From assembly GCA_039654915.1 (NCBI GenBank), contig CM077593.1, positions 57,976,501 through 58,040,500 of the forward strand: a stretch of 64,000 nucleotides of DNA, read 5' to 3'. This DNA is from Aquilaria yunnanensis (lineage: Eukaryota; Streptophyta; Magnoliopsida; Malvales; Thymelaeaceae). The notes beneath the pieces were generated by a model. The model did not search any database. It saw only the letters and a list, made by a program, of their open reading frames with translations, and had not been told where the DNA came from. A program made the translations under genes and the position numbers. Below, one piece after another: positions 11,576 to 24,058 of this stretch (position 1 is its first letter; every line of letters begins with the position of its first letter).

Positions 11576-12692
11576 GAACACTACGTGGATCGTTATGTGA
11601 GTGTCATAAGTGATTCTCATAGTGATCATGGTATATGTAGTCCTGTGACCTAAGGTCATCAAGGTTCCCTACATGTGAGTCACATACTTTGATACTTTCC
11701 TTTGTTGCTCGTAACTGAGTGAACTTGAAGGAGGTCATTGGGTATGTCACATATCATGCGGAGGGATTTGTATGATCAAGATGGGATTTGTCCCTCCTAT
11801 GTAACGGGAGTGATATCTTCGGGCCCCTTGATAAAGTGAGACTTAGAAAATGCATGGCCACGCTCGGATGAGTTGATATACGATATCAATGTCATCAGTT
11901 TAACTTAGTCTACTCGGTAATCAAGAAACCAAAGATTGAGCTATACGAGAGTGACACATTCCATGTCTCGTGCTTAGTCTTGATATCTTGGACAAAGGAA
12001 CAATGGCATATATCGGTGATGATCATAAAGGTTTAGTCAAATCACCGACAATCTTGTCACTCGAGTAGCAATGATGTGTTGCTAGACACTGCTCATTGCT
12101 TATGATCATAAATGTGATTTATGATCGTTGCCAACATGGGAAAAGCCTATTGGGTCGTACACATAGAGCTATTTGGATCATTAGAGTGCATGGGCTAATT
12201 ATTTGGGTTATGGTTTCACTTTAATTTGATATTAATAGTGGGCCCAAGAGTTCAGCCATTATTAAGCCCAAAAGTAAAGCCTAATTGGATTAAGGCTTTG
12301 AAACCCATTAGGCCTGAAAGTTGAGTCTCACAATAAAACAACTTTTAGTGAGAAATTCATAGGTCTCCTTGCCCTAGCCTCTCAAAAAGGACAGCCGCAC
12401 TCTTCTCTTCCAATTCCTTGGAGGAGACAAGCTAGCACTACGAGCGTAAGAGAAACGCATCTGCCAGGACGTGGTGGAAGCGTGGTGATCCTGAAAGGCT
12501 CGTGTGGATACCATAGAGAGCTTTAACATGTCAACTGTTTAGGTTTTGTGATTCGACTCTACAGTTGAGTGAGAGATCTCAACCGAAAATTAGGTATGAA
12601 AATTTTTGCACACCCGGTTTACCCCGTTTCACATGGATCCTAGAGGGTTTCGGTCAAGTTCCGTTACACTGTTTGGCTCCCAAAACCAAACA
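11362..12692 (+). repeat. Ty1/copia LTR, plus strand, 5' end missing
   Basis: From the AATTTTGTTTGTTG block onward it matches the complete 1416-bp LTRs at 20948 and 49870 and ends in AAACCAAACA. About 85 bases at its 5' end are absent and replaced by unrelated sequence. It carries the family's stem-loop around ATGATCATAAAT (about 12106-12133). The part up to 11575 is shared with the tandem duplication. Confidence 0.85.
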
Positions 12693-13685
12693 ATTGTTGT
12701 GAAACCAAATCCCAAATTATTAGCCCATGCACTCTAATGATCCAAATAGCTCTATGTGTGTGACCCAATAGGCTCTTACCACATTGGCAATGATCATAAA
12801 TCACAGATGTGTTGCTAGACACCGCTCATTGCTTATGATCATAAATCAGATTTATGATCATAAGTAATGAGTTGTGTCTAGCAACACATCTTTGCTACCC
12901 AAGTGACAAGATTGTCAATGATTTGACTAAAGATTTATGATCATCACCGATATATGCTATTGTCCCTTTGTCCAAGATATCAAGACTAAGCACGAGACAT
13001 GGAATGTGTCACTCTCGTATAGCTCAATCTTTGGTTTCTTGATTACCGAGTAGACCAACTTAAACTAGTGACATTGATATCGTATATCAACCCATCTAAG
13101 CATGGCCATGCATTTTCTAAGTCTCACTCTATCAAGGGGCTCGAAGATATCACCCTCATTACATATGAGGGACAAATCCCATCTCGATCATACAAATCCC
13201 TCCGCATGATATGTGACATACCCAATGACCTCCTTCAAGTTCACCCAGTTACGAGCAACAAAGGAAAGTATCAAAGTATGTGACTCACATGTAGGGAACC
13301 TTGATGATCTTAGGTCGAAGGACTACATATACCATGATCACTATGAGAATCACTTATGATACTCATATAACGATCCATGAAGTGTTCTCATGGTGGGTCG
13401 GTCCAGTACACAAGTTCTCCAACTTGTAACCATATGTAGACTACATATCTCATATTAGTCTTCACATATGCTAGTCGTTATGTATTATTGCAACCCGCTC
13501 CACAATAATACTAGACTAGGGATGTTTGAGAATATCATTATTCTACGGTTACAATTATGTTTGTTTCATTACGCAGAAACAGAACAACAAACATAATTGC
13601 TGGATTAATGCCTTAATAAAATATCATGACTCAATGTGCAAAAATACAATCATCTCATGATTGGCTTTTGGGCACAACACTAACA
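12693..13685 (-). repeat. Truncated 3' LTR of copia element C
   Basis: The minus-strand LTR starts TGTTAGTG at 13685 next to a purine-rich tract (13686-13702) and breaks off at 12693. It lacks about 420 bases of its 3' end. It abuts the plus-strand LTR at 12692 with no spacer, giving a long inverted repeat. Confidence 0.85.
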
Positions 13686-13702
13686 ATTTCCCACTTGCAC
13701 TA

Positions 13703-16700
13703 AAAGCCAATCATCCATGTATCTAATACCAATGGACCTAGAATGGCTATCATGCTTCTGCTACGTAAAGGGCTTTGTCAGTTGATCAGCATCGTTGCTG
13801 TCTGTTGAAGTCCTGCATATCCTTACATCACCCCTCTCGATGATCTCCCTGATGAGATGATAGTGTCAATGTATGTGTTTAGATCGCTGGTGAGATCGAG
13901 GTTCCTTAGCCTGTGTGATTGTTCCATTGTTGTCACAATAGAGCTCTATCAGGTCCACAATGCTTGGAACTACTCCAAGTTCAGTGATGAACTTCTTGAT
14001 CCAAACTGCCTCCTTCGCAGCATCATAGGCAGGAATGTACTTAGATTCTGTTGTAGAGTCAACTATTGTCTCTTGCTTTGGACTCTTCTAGCTCACAGCA
14101 ACAGCACCAATACAAAACACATAACCAGATTGCGATCTAAAATCATCCTTATCGGATTGGAAGCTTGCATTGGTGTAACCCCTTACAACAAGCTCATCAT
14201 CACCTCCAAAGACCAATAATGCATCCTTAGTCCTTCATAAGTACTTAAGGATGTTCTTAATAGCTGTCCAGTGACTCTCACCAGGGCTCAATTGGTACCT
14301 ACTCGTCACGCTCAAAGCATATGAGACATCGAGATGAGTACATATCATGGCATACATGATAGATCTAATTGCTGAGGCATATGGAATCTTACTCATGCGC
14401 TCTTTCTCCTCGGGTGTACTAAGACACTGAGATCTAGAAAGAGTTATACCATGTGACATAGGCAAGAATCCTTTCCTGGAATCTTGCATGCTAAACCTCT
14501 TTAGCACATTGTCAATGTATGTACTTTGACTTAGGCCAAGAAGCTTTCTAGATCTGTCTCTATAGATCCTGATGCCTAACACATAGGCTGCTTCACCCAA
14601 GTCCTTCATGGAGAAACATTTCTCTAGCCAAGTCTTCACAAACTGTAGCTCAGGAATGTCATTTTTGATGAGTAGTATGTCATCTACATACAATACCAAG
14701 AAGACAATAGTGCTCCCACTAACCTTTTTGTAGACATAAGGTTCATCTTCATTTTTGATAAAACCAAGCTCTTTGATTGATTCATCAAAATGAAGAGTCC
14801 AACTTCGAGAAGCTTGCTTTAGTCCATAAATGGATTTAAGATCATTTATTGGCATTCTCAGTAGTGAGAAAACCCTCAGGTTGTGCCATGTACACATCCT
14901 CAAGTAGCTTTCCATTTAGGAATGTAGTTTTGACATCCATTTGCCATATCTCATAATCATAGTGTGCAGCAATAGTGAACAAAATTTGGATGGATTTAAG
15001 CATAGCAACTGGTGAAAAAGTTTCATCATAGTCAATAACATGAATTTGCTTAAAACCTTTTGCAACCAATTGTCCTTTAAAGGTAATCACATTACCATCC
15101 ATGTCAGTTTTCTTCTTGAAAACCCATTTGCACCCTTTGGGTTTCACCCTTTCAGGTGGGTCAACCAAAGTCCATACTTGGTTTTCATGCATGGATTCCA
15201 TCTCGAATTTCATGGCCATTGGCCACTTCTCAGAGTCAGGCCCCGACATAGCTTGTTGGTAGGTTGTGAGGTCATCCTAATCCATGAGCATCACATCACC
15301 AGTGTGAGTCACAAGAAATCCATATCTCTTAGGCTCACGCCGAATCCTAATAGACCTGTGTGGGCTCTGTGCTACAGGAACAGACTCTTTGTTGGGTTTC
15401 GGGAGCCAAATAGTGCAGTGAAATTTAACCAAAACCCTCCAGGATCCAAGCAAAATGAGATAAATCGGGTGTTCAAAAATTGTCATACCTAATTTTCGGT
15501 TGAGATCTCTCACTCAACTGTAGAGTCGAATCACAAAACCTGAACAATTGATGTGTTCAGGCTCTCTATGGTATCCACACGAGCCTCTCGAGATCACCAC
15601 GCTTCCACCACATCCTGGCAGATGCGTTTCTCTTGCGCTCGCAGTGCTAGCTTACGTCCTCCAAGGAATTGCAAGAGAAAAGTATGGCTGTCCTTTTGGG
15701 AGGCTAGGGCAAGGAGACCTGCGAATTTCTCACTAAAAGTAGTATTTATAGTGAGACTCAGCTTCGAGGCCTAATGGGTTTCAAAGCCCTAATCCAATTA
15801 TGCTTTAATTTCGGGCTTAATAATGGCTCAACTCTTGGGCCCATTATTAATACAAAAGTAAAGTAAAACCATAACCCAAATAATTAGCCCATGCACTTTA
15901 ATGATCCAAATAGCTCTATGTGTGCGACCCAATAGGCTCTTGCCACATTGGCAATGATCATAAATCACATTTATGATCATAAGCAATGAGCGGTGTCTAG
16001 CAACACATCATTGCTACCCAAGTGACAAGATTGTCGGTGATTCGACTAAACCTTTATGATCATCACCGATATATGCCATTGTCCCTTTGTCCAAGATATC
16101 AAGACTAAGCACGAGACATGGAATGTGTCATTCTCGTATAGCCCAATCTTTGGTTTCTTGATTACCGAGTAGACCAACTTAAACTGATCACATTGATATC
16201 GTATATCAACTCATCCGAGGATGGCCATGCATTTTTCTAAGTCTTACTCTATCAAGGGGCCCGAAGATATCACTCCCGTTACATAGGAGGGACAAATCCC
16301 ATCTTAATCATACAAATCCCTCCGCATGATATGTGACATACCCAATGACCTCCTTCAAGTTCACCCAGTTACGAGCAACAAAGGAAAGTATCAAAGTATG
16401 TGACTCACATGTAGGGAACCTTGATGATCTTAGGTCGAAGGACTACATATACCATGATCACTATGAGAATCACTTATGATACTCATATAACGATCCATGA
16501 AGTGTTCTCATGGTGGGTCGGTCCAGTACACAAGTTCTCCAACTTGTAACCATATGTAGACTACATATCTCATATTAGTCTCCACATATGCTAGTCGTTA
16601 TGTATTATTGCAACCCGCTCTACAATAATACTAGACTAGGGACGTTTATTACGTTATGTTTATTACGTTACGCAGAATCAAAACAACGAACATAATTGCT

Positions 16701-18312
16701 GGATTAATGCCTTAATAAAATATCATGACTCAATGTGCAAAAATACAATCATCTCATGATTGGCTTTTTGAGCACAACACTAACACTCTTGAACCACAAC
16801 ATCTTGTTGTGTCTGTTCAGGTTCCATTTCAGTTTCGATGTCTGCTTGTTGTTCTTGAATTTCTTCAAGTTCTACTTTCCTTCCACTAGTTCCTTTAGAG
16901 ATAAACTCTTTCTCTAAAAATACACCAGTTTGAGCAGCAAACACTTTTTGCTCAGAAGGATTGTAGAAATAGTAACCCTTTGTTTCTTTGGGATACCCAA
17001 CAAAAAGGCATTTTTGAGATTTGGGCCTAGTTTGTCAGAGTATTGACATTTCATATAAGCGTCACAACCCCAAATCTTCATAAAAGACAAATGGGACGCC
17101 TTCCACTCCATATATCATATGGTGTCTTTTGAACTGATTTAGATGGAACTCGGTTTATTGTAAAAGTGGCTATCTCTAGAGCATGTCCCCAAAAGGAGTT
17201 TGGAAGGTCAACTTGACTCATCATGGAGCGAACCATGTCTAACAGAGTTTGATTTCTCCTTTCAGATACACCATTCCATTAAGGTGTACCTGCTGGAGTG
17301 TGTTGTATTATTATACTACACCCCTTCAGATAGTCAAGGAATTCTCGATCCAAGTACTCTCAACCTCGATCTGATCGAAGCACTTTGATACTCTTCCCGA
17401 GTTGATTCTCTACTTCATTTTTGAATTCTTTGAACTTTTCAAAGGATTCTGACTTGTGTCTCATGAGAAACACATAGCCATATTTCCTGAAGTCATCAGT
17501 AAAGGTAATGAATTATTGGAAACCTCCTCTAGCATGTGTAGACATAGGGCCACATACATCACTATGTATGAGTCCTAGTAAGTCATTAGCCCTTTCACTT
17601 TGCCCTGTGAATGGGGCTTTGGTCATCTTACCCAACAAACATGACTCACATGTCTCATATGATTCAAAATCAAATAAGTCCATGAGTCCATCCTTATGGA
17701 GCTTGGATATGCGGGTCTCATTTATATGGCCCAAGCGACAGTGCCAGAGATAGGTCGGGTTCGAATCATTTAATTTGACCTTCTTGGTATTCACATTATA
17801 GATTGGATCTTCAAGGTATAAAACATATAACCCATTGCTAAGTTGAGCACTGCCATAAAAGATTTCATTCAAGTAAATAGAACAACATTTGTCCTTTATT
17901 ATAAATGAAAAACCTTTCTTGTCCAAACAAGAAACAGAAATCAAATTTCTACTAATAGTAGGCACAAAATAGCAGTTGTCTAATTCTAAAACTAATCCAC
18001 TAGGTAAAGTGAGAAGATAAGTCCCTACTGCTAAGGCAGCAACCCTTTCTCCATTTCCAACATGTAGGTCCACTTCACCTCGGGCCAATCTTCTACTTCT
18101 ACTTAGATCCTGCACATTTGCACAATTGTGAGATCCACATCCAGTATCTAATACCCAAGATGAGGAAGTAGAAAAGTTAGCCTCTATAACAAAAATACCT
18201 GAAGTGGAAGTCTTACTTCCCTTTTCCTTAACAGGTTCTTCAGGATAGAGCTTGCAGTTGCGCTTCCAGTGTCCAGGTTGCTTACAATGGAAGCACTCCT
18301 CTTCCTTTGCAT
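13703..18312 (-). pseudogene. Copia gag-pol fragment of element C
   Basis: The right part (17513-18312) is open. It carries the CX2CX4HX4C zinc knuckle, an aspartic protease with VLDTGCGSH, the pre-integrase region and the HHCC-type start of integrase. Integrase continues with breaks down to 16786, where a solo LTR interrupts the frame. RT follows in 14842-15249 and about 14235-14850, with LYVDDILL and FLNGKLLEDVYM. RNase H remnants with a YCDNNG-type motif lie in 13703-14234. Stops and frameshifts near 14850, near 14060 and inside integrase make it non-functional. The domain order INT before RT identifies Ty1/copia. Confidence 0.85.
15390..16785 (-). repeat. Solo copia LTR inside element C, TSD CTCTT
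   Basis: This 1396-bp LTR (minus strand: TGTTAGTG...CCCAACA) has no internal region. It is flanked by CTCTT at 15385-15389 and at 16786-16790. It splits the codons between integrase and RT of element C; the uninterrupted version can be read in element B at about 34130. A solo LTR with a TSD is the product of recombination between the two LTRs of a once complete insertion. Confidence 0.93.
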
Positions 18313-18790
18313 CTTCTATCCAAGATAACAACTTAACCAATGGAATGGGCTGAAATAGGACAAGTTAAGAGAGATAGGGGACTTTAAGATACACTTATAA
18401 AGATAATGAACTACATTAGGACAATCCTTAAAGTGAGGGGACCAAATTTAGATTTTACCCGAAAAGTATATGTGCACTTTGTTTGGAATAACCTCAATGT
18501 TTACCATTAGAAATTAAAAAAAAGCTATCTAACTTTTTAGCGTTAAATTTTAAAAATGCTATCTCAATCGTTAATAATGCCCTATTTGATATTAGCCTTA
18601 GCAATTACTGTTAAAATTTTGAAAAAAAAAAAGACAAAGCTCTTAAAGGATAGCTTTTAGCTTTGACGATTTTATCTCTACTATTAATAAATTATCTAAA
18701 AATCTAATATTAATCACAAAAAATTATTTGTATGTGATGCATGTATAAGACAACCGGAGATAAGAAATTGGTGAGATCAAACAAAAAATC
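18313..18790. other. AT-rich stretch without recognised feature
   Basis: This stretch separates elements C and B. It shows no LTR, no coding frame and no similarity to the other parts of the window that I could see. It may be older host DNA or a decayed repeat. Confidence 0.5.
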
Positions 18791-19313
18791 CCTCAAACAT
18801 ATATTAAGTCATCAAATGTGATGCCTTCCAAATGTTGGCACTCGTCAAGACTTTGATCAACATTAGGTGGGTTTGCCAAAGCAAAGCACCTATGTTCATC
18901 TTGGCAAGGCGCGATGGGATAATAGTGATATCCAAATTGCTAACTTTGGGTCCGACTTAACTAAGTCATCCTAATAGGATTAGGGACTTAGAGGCATAGA
19001 GTTGGCCTTAAGCTCATGGGATGAGCTTGGACAAGTGTTGTTCACCCAACTATCCAAGAGTTGCATAAGATGCAATTGGCAAGGAGTTGCCTACCTAAAT
19101 AGCTGTAACTTGAGAGAAAAGCCAAAGCTGACTCAAGTTGTGGTCAAATATGGATCTTGGCCCACTAGAATACCTTAGCACCGAGGTGTTCCGAAATAAT
19201 ATCGAGGGTTATTATTTTGAGGAAAATAGTGGGAGTATCGTTTAATAAAAGTCCTTATTAAATGAATTAAAATACATGACTCTTACACTGCATATTTATT
19301 GTTGTAGATAACC
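18791..19313 (+). other. 5' leader of copia element B
   Basis: This noncoding stretch precedes the gag ATG at 19314. It holds no ORF and ends with a short T- and A-rich run before ATAACCATGG. It resembles the leaders of plant copia elements as I recall them. No LTR end is visible at its left side. Confidence 0.5.
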
Positions 19314-20947
19314 ATGGCACAAAACACATCGACACTTTCATTGCGATCGATCCTTGAGAAGGAAAAACTGAATGGGACCAACTTTCTCAAATGGTACCGA
19401 AACTTGAGGATAGTCCTCAAAGAAGAGAGAAAGGCTTATGTCCTAGAGCAGCCCATTCTGAATGAGCCTGCTGCAACTGCTCCAAAAGCTGAAAGGGATG
19501 CTCACAAGAAGCATTCTGATGATGCTTTGGATGTTGTATGCCTCATGCTTATTACCATGGAATCTGAGCTTCAGAACCAACATGAGAACATGGGGGCGTT
19601 TGATATGATCGAACATCTCAAAATGCTTTTCCAAGAGCAAGCTAGGCATGAGAGGTTTGAGACCTCGAAGGCATTGTTTCAGTGCAAGATGTCTGAGGGA
19701 AGTCCCGTGGGTCCTCATGTGCTCAAGATGATTGGGTACATTGAGAATCTTGAGAATTTAGGATTTGCTCTTCAAAAAGAGTTGGCTATTGATGTAGTCT
19801 TGCAATTGTTGCCTGAAAGCTACAGTCAGTTCATCATGACCTATAACATGAACGACCTTGACAAGTCCCTTCCTGAATTGCTCAGCATGTTGAGAACTGC
19901 TGAGCAAAACCTTAAGAGGGCTAAGCCCATTTTGATGGTTCAAAAGGGCAAGGGAAAGGGAGAAGCCAACAAGAAGAAGGATAAAGCTAATGGAAAGTCC
20001 AACGCTAGTTCCTCTTTAGCTGCACTGAAACCAAAGGGTGCTGTGGCAAAGGAAGGGGAGTGCTTCCATTGTAAGCAACCTGGACACTGGAAGCGCAACT
20101 GCAAGCTCTATCTTGAAGAACTTGCTAAGGAAAAGGGAAGTAAGACTTCCACTTCAGGTATTCTTTTTATAGAAGCTAACTTTTCTACTTCCTCATCTTG
20201 GGTATTGGATACTGGATGTGGATCTCACATTTGTGCAAATGTGCAGGATCTAAATAGAAGTAGAAGATTGGCCCGAGGTGAAGTGGACCTACGTGTTGGA
20301 AATGGAGCAAGGGTTGCTGCCTTAGCCGTAGGGACTTATGTTCTCACTTTACCTAGTGGATTAGTTTTAGAAGTAGACAACTGCTACTTTGTGTCTACTA
20401 TTAGTAGAAATTTGATTTCTGTTTCTTGTTTGGACAAGAAAGGTTTTTCATTTATAATAAAGGACAAATGTTGTTCTATTTATTTGAATGAAATCTTTTA
20501 TGGTAGTGCTCAACTTAGCAATGGGTTGTATATTCTAGACCTCGAAGATCCAATCTATAATGTGAATACCAAGAAGGTCAGATTAAATGATTCGAACCCA
20601 ACCTATCTCTAGCACTGTCGCTTGGGCCATATAAATGAGACCCGCATATCCAAGCTCCATAAGGATGGACTCTTGGACTCATTTGATTTTGAATCATATG
20701 AGACATGAGAGTCATGTTTGTTGGGCAAGATGACCAAAGCCCCATTCACAGGGCAAAGTAAAAGGGCTAATGACTTACTAGGATTCATACATAGTGATGT
20801 ATGTGGCCCCATGTCTACACAAGCTAGAGGAGGTTTCCAATACCTCATTACTTTCACTGATGACTTTAGCAAATATGGCTATGTGTATCTCATGAGACAC
20901 AAGTCAGAATCCTTTGAAAACTTCAAAGAATTCAAGAATGAAGTAGA
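19314..20947 (+). pseudogene. Copia gag, protease and integrase start (element B)
   Basis: The open part (19314-20612, 432 codons) starts MAQNTSTLSLRS. It holds a UBN2-like gag region (about residues 10-200), a lysine-rich linker, the zinc knuckle CFHCKQPGHWKRNC near residue 250, the protease motif VLDTGCGSH near residue 298 and the pre-integrase region. A TAG at 20610 replaces the Trp codon seen in C and D. A further TGA follows near 20706 before the integrase catalytic region with HSDVCGPM. The frame then runs into the solo LTR at 20948. The product would be the capsid and the polyprotein protease; it is inactive here. Confidence 0.9.
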
Positions 20948-22363
20948 TGTTAGTGTTGTGCCCAAAAAGCCAATCATGAGATGATTGTATTTTTGCAAAT
21001 TGAGTCATGATATTTTATTGAGGCATTAATCCAGCAATTTTGTTTGTTGTTTTGTTTCTGCGTAACGTAATAAACATAATTGTAACCCTAGAATAATGAT
21101 ATTCTTAAACGTCCCTAGTATAGTATTATTGTGGAGCAGGTTGCAATAATACATAATGACTAGCATATGTGGAGACTAATATGAGATATGTAGTCTACAT
21201 ATGGGTACAAGTTGGAGAACTTGTGTACTGGACCGACCCACCATGAGAACACTTCATGGATCGTTATATGAGTGTCATAAGTGATTCTCATAGTGATCAT
21301 GGTATATGTAGTCCTTCGACCTAAGATCATCAAGGTTCCCTACATGTGAGTCACATACTTTGATACTTTCCTTTGTTGCTCGTAACTGAGTGAACTTGAA
21401 GGAGGTCATTGGGTATGTCACATATCATGCGGAGGGATTTGTATGATCAAGATGGGATTTGTCCCTCCTATGTAACGGGAGTGATATCTTTGGGCCCCTT
21501 GATAGAGTGAGACTTAGAAAATGCTTGGCCATGCTCCGATGAGTTGATATATGATATCAATGTCATCAGTTTAAGTTAGTCTACTCGGTAATCAAGAAAC
21601 CAAAGATTGGGCTATACGAGAGTGACACATTCCATGTCTCGTGCTTAGTCTTGATATCTTGGACAAAGGGACAATGGCATATATCGGTGATGATCATAAA
21701 GGTTTAGTCGATTCACCGACAATCTTGTCACTTGGGTAGCAATGATGTGTTGCTAGACACCGCTCATTGCTTATGATCATAAATGTGATTTATGATCATT
21801 GCCAACATGGCAAGAGCCTATTGGGTCGCACACGTAGAGCTATTTGGATCATTAGAGTGCATGGGCTAATTATTTGGGTTATGGTTTCACTTTAATTTCG
21901 TATTAATAATGGGCCAAGGAGTTGAGCCATTATTAAGCCCGAAATTAAATCCTAATTGGATTAGGGCTTTGAAACCCATTAGGCCTGGAAGTTGAGTCTC
22001 ACTATAAATACAACTTTGAAGTGAGAAATTCGTAGGTCTCCTTGCCCTAGCCTCCCAAAAGGACAGCCACACTCTTCTCTTGCAATTCCTTGGAGGACGC
22101 AAGCTAGCACTGCGAGCGCAAGAGAAACGCATCTGCCGGGACGTGGTGGAAGCGCGGTGATCCCGAGAGGCTCGTGTGGATACCATAGAGAGCCTGAACA
22201 CGTCAACTGTTCAGGTTTTGTGATTCGAATCTACAGTTGAGTGAGAGATCTCAACCGAAAATTAGGTATGAAATTTTCGAACACCCGGTTTACCCCGTTT
22301 CACTTGGATCCTGGAGGGTTTCGGTTAAATTCCGCTGCACTGTTTGGCTCCCGAAACCCAACA
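20948..22363 (+). repeat. Solo copia LTR inside element B, TSD GTAGA
   Basis: This complete 1416-bp LTR, TGTTAGTG...CCCAACA, is flanked by GTAGA at 20943-20947 and 22364-22368. The TATA box lies in CTATAAATAC near 22002-22011. It interrupts the integrase codons of B. Its length equals that of B's own 3' LTR, so a member of the same family inserted here and was reduced to a solo LTR. Confidence 0.95.
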
Positions 22364-22781
22364 GTAGAGAATCAACTCGGGAAGAGTATTAAAGTGCTTC
22401 AATCAGATCGAGGTGGACAGTACTTGGATCGAGAATTCCCTGACTATCTGAAGGAGTGTGGTATAGTATCACAACTTATTCCACCAGGTACACCTCAATG
22501 GAATAGTGTTTCTGAAAATAGAAATTGAACTCTGTTAGACATGGTTTGCTCTATGATGAGTCAAGCTGACCTTCCAATCTCCTTTTGGGGACATGCTCTA
22601 GAGACAGCCATTTTACACTAAACCGAGTTCCATCTAAATCGGTTCAAAAGACACCACATGAGATATGGAGTGGGAGGCATCCCAATTTGTCTTTTGTGAA
22701 GATTTGGGGTAGTGACGCTTATGTGAAATGTCAATCATCTGAAAAACTAGGGCCCAAATCTCAAAAATGCCTTTTTGTTGG
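22364..22781 (+). pseudogene. Copia integrase, middle part (element B)
   Basis: The frame continues from the solo LTR with VLQSDRGGQYL (second catalytic Asp) and PQWNSVSENRN (around the catalytic Glu), and it ends at KCLFVG where E2 is inserted. It contains a stop after NRN near 22528 and other changes. Confidence 0.88.
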
Positions 22782-23649
22782 TGATGGCCCAGGGCCTCAT
22801 CGTTGTGAGTCATGATGACTGTTGAGGAGACTTCTAGGAGGAAGAACGCCTGGAAGGTGGATCGCCTCTAGGAGAGTACCTGGAAAACTGGGAAATAGGG
22901 TTAGGAGGCCCCCGGAGTGTTTTTCCGGGGGGGGAGCCTCCGACGCCCAAGTCAGTGGTGGCCGGAAGAAGGAGAAAGTCACTAGCTCAAAGAGAAAGGC
23001 AGAAAAGTCTCGCCTGGTCTTTTCTCAGAGTATGGGAGCTGTATCTCCGGCCTGCCAACCTCCTGTCAAGTATTTATTTCCTGTATATATAGGAATACCT
23101 AGCCCGTTCAGATCATGACATGTGTGCGGTCGGATGCTCCTGAACGTCTGGGCGTAGGGGACAGATAGTTGGTAACTAGATGGCCTCGAGCCTTGTGCTG
23201 AGACGGGCCATGATATGATTCTGATGGCGTCTGCGCGTCAGGGCGACTTTTTACGTCTGTGGTGGGACGTGTCAGAGGCTTCCTTAAATGCTTCCTTAAA
23301 TGCGCCTGCCGTACTCCCGAGGTCCCTGGGCGAGGTCGTCCTCTAGTTCGGACAGAGCCTCTTCGGGAAGCCTACCCTCAGTTCGGGGGTTCCCAGTTCC
23401 AGGGGGTTCCGCCTTCGGGGATATCATATTTGGGCAGCAATGTTCTGGTGCCACTTTTCCGAAGGCGCGTTGTTCACAACCTTGGGGGGCGAATGGAGTC
23501 CTCAAGTTTTACTGGCGTGCCGAGGCTCGGAGCTCTCAGGCTATCTCCCGAGGTGCATGATTCCACCTATTCCCGGGAAGCGCCAGTTCTTCCGGCCATT
23601 GTTGTGGCAGGGTATTCGGCCAGATTGAGGCGACAGCCTTTGGCTATCA
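22782..23649 (-). repeat. 3' LTR of E2
   Basis: This 868-bp LTR starts TGATAGCC (at 23649) and ends CCATCA. By eye it differs from the 5' LTR by two transitions (near 23120 and 23602) and an extra 17 bases near 23388-23404 flanked by GGGGGTTCC. The first transition turns the CACGTG of the 5' LTR into CATGTG (23119-23124). Confidence 0.93.
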
Positions 23650-23662
23650 CATGCCCCCCTCT
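23650..23662 (-). other. Polypurine tract of E2
   Basis: On the minus strand AGAGGGGGGCATG directly precedes the 3' LTR start TGATAGCC. Confidence 0.75.
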
Positions 23663-23719
23663 GGAAAGCCGAAGTGAAGACTTCGGTTTGCATCTCTTTC
23701 CGAGGTTGCCGTTGGGAGT

Positions 23720-23895
23720 CTTGTTGGGAAGCATAACCTGTTCCGAGGTCGCACCTTTTGCCCGAGGGTCTGGGCTGTTCGGCCTTGGCCTTTTCTTTGG
23801 TGTCTCCGAGGCAAAGCCTGTACCGAAGATACACCTCTTGCCCAAAAGTCATGGGCTGTTCAGCCATAGCCTGTCTCTTGGTGTCCTCGAGGTGG
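23720..23895. repeat. Two-copy tandem repeat in E2 3' noncoding DNA
   Basis: Two copies of period about 81 contain GGTGTC(T/C)TCGAGG-like ends and CACCT(T/C)TTGCCC. They correspond to the pair at 9068-9226 in element A. The rest of 23663-24058 shows nothing else recognisable. Confidence 0.55.
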
Positions 23896-24058
23896 CCTGC
23901 TTTTTTATTTCTGCAGGTCTGATGGCCAAGCGTGTCAGACTGAGCGGCGCGTCTCCATTTCTCAGGGATGTCAAACGACGTGTCCCAATCAGGAGGCGTG
24001 TCCCGGTTTTCCAGGCACGTTTGGGGAGGCACGTCCCCCATTTCTGCGCAGCGGTTGA

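Larger units (their letters stand above)
12693..18312 (-). mobile_element. Ty1/copia element C, minus strand, truncated at both ends
   Basis: Reading from right to left: the gag zinc knuckle (CFHCKQPGHWKRNC) at about 18300, protease, integrase, a solo LTR insertion, RT, RNase H, polypurine tract and a truncated 3' LTR. Homology to element B stops at about 18312, so most of gag and the whole 5' LTR are absent. B and C lie head to head with about 480 bases between them. Confidence 0.85.

Noticed and set aside
18356..18790. A 5' LTR of copia element B
   Set aside because: The sequence does not match the 1416-bp family LTR, and no CCCAACA end or tRNA-Met-like primer site is present.
22822..23118. 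A 98-codon ORF repeated exactly at 33104-33400
   Set aside because: Both are the same stretch of the two E2 LTRs read on the opposite strand; identity reflects the young insertion, not a gene.
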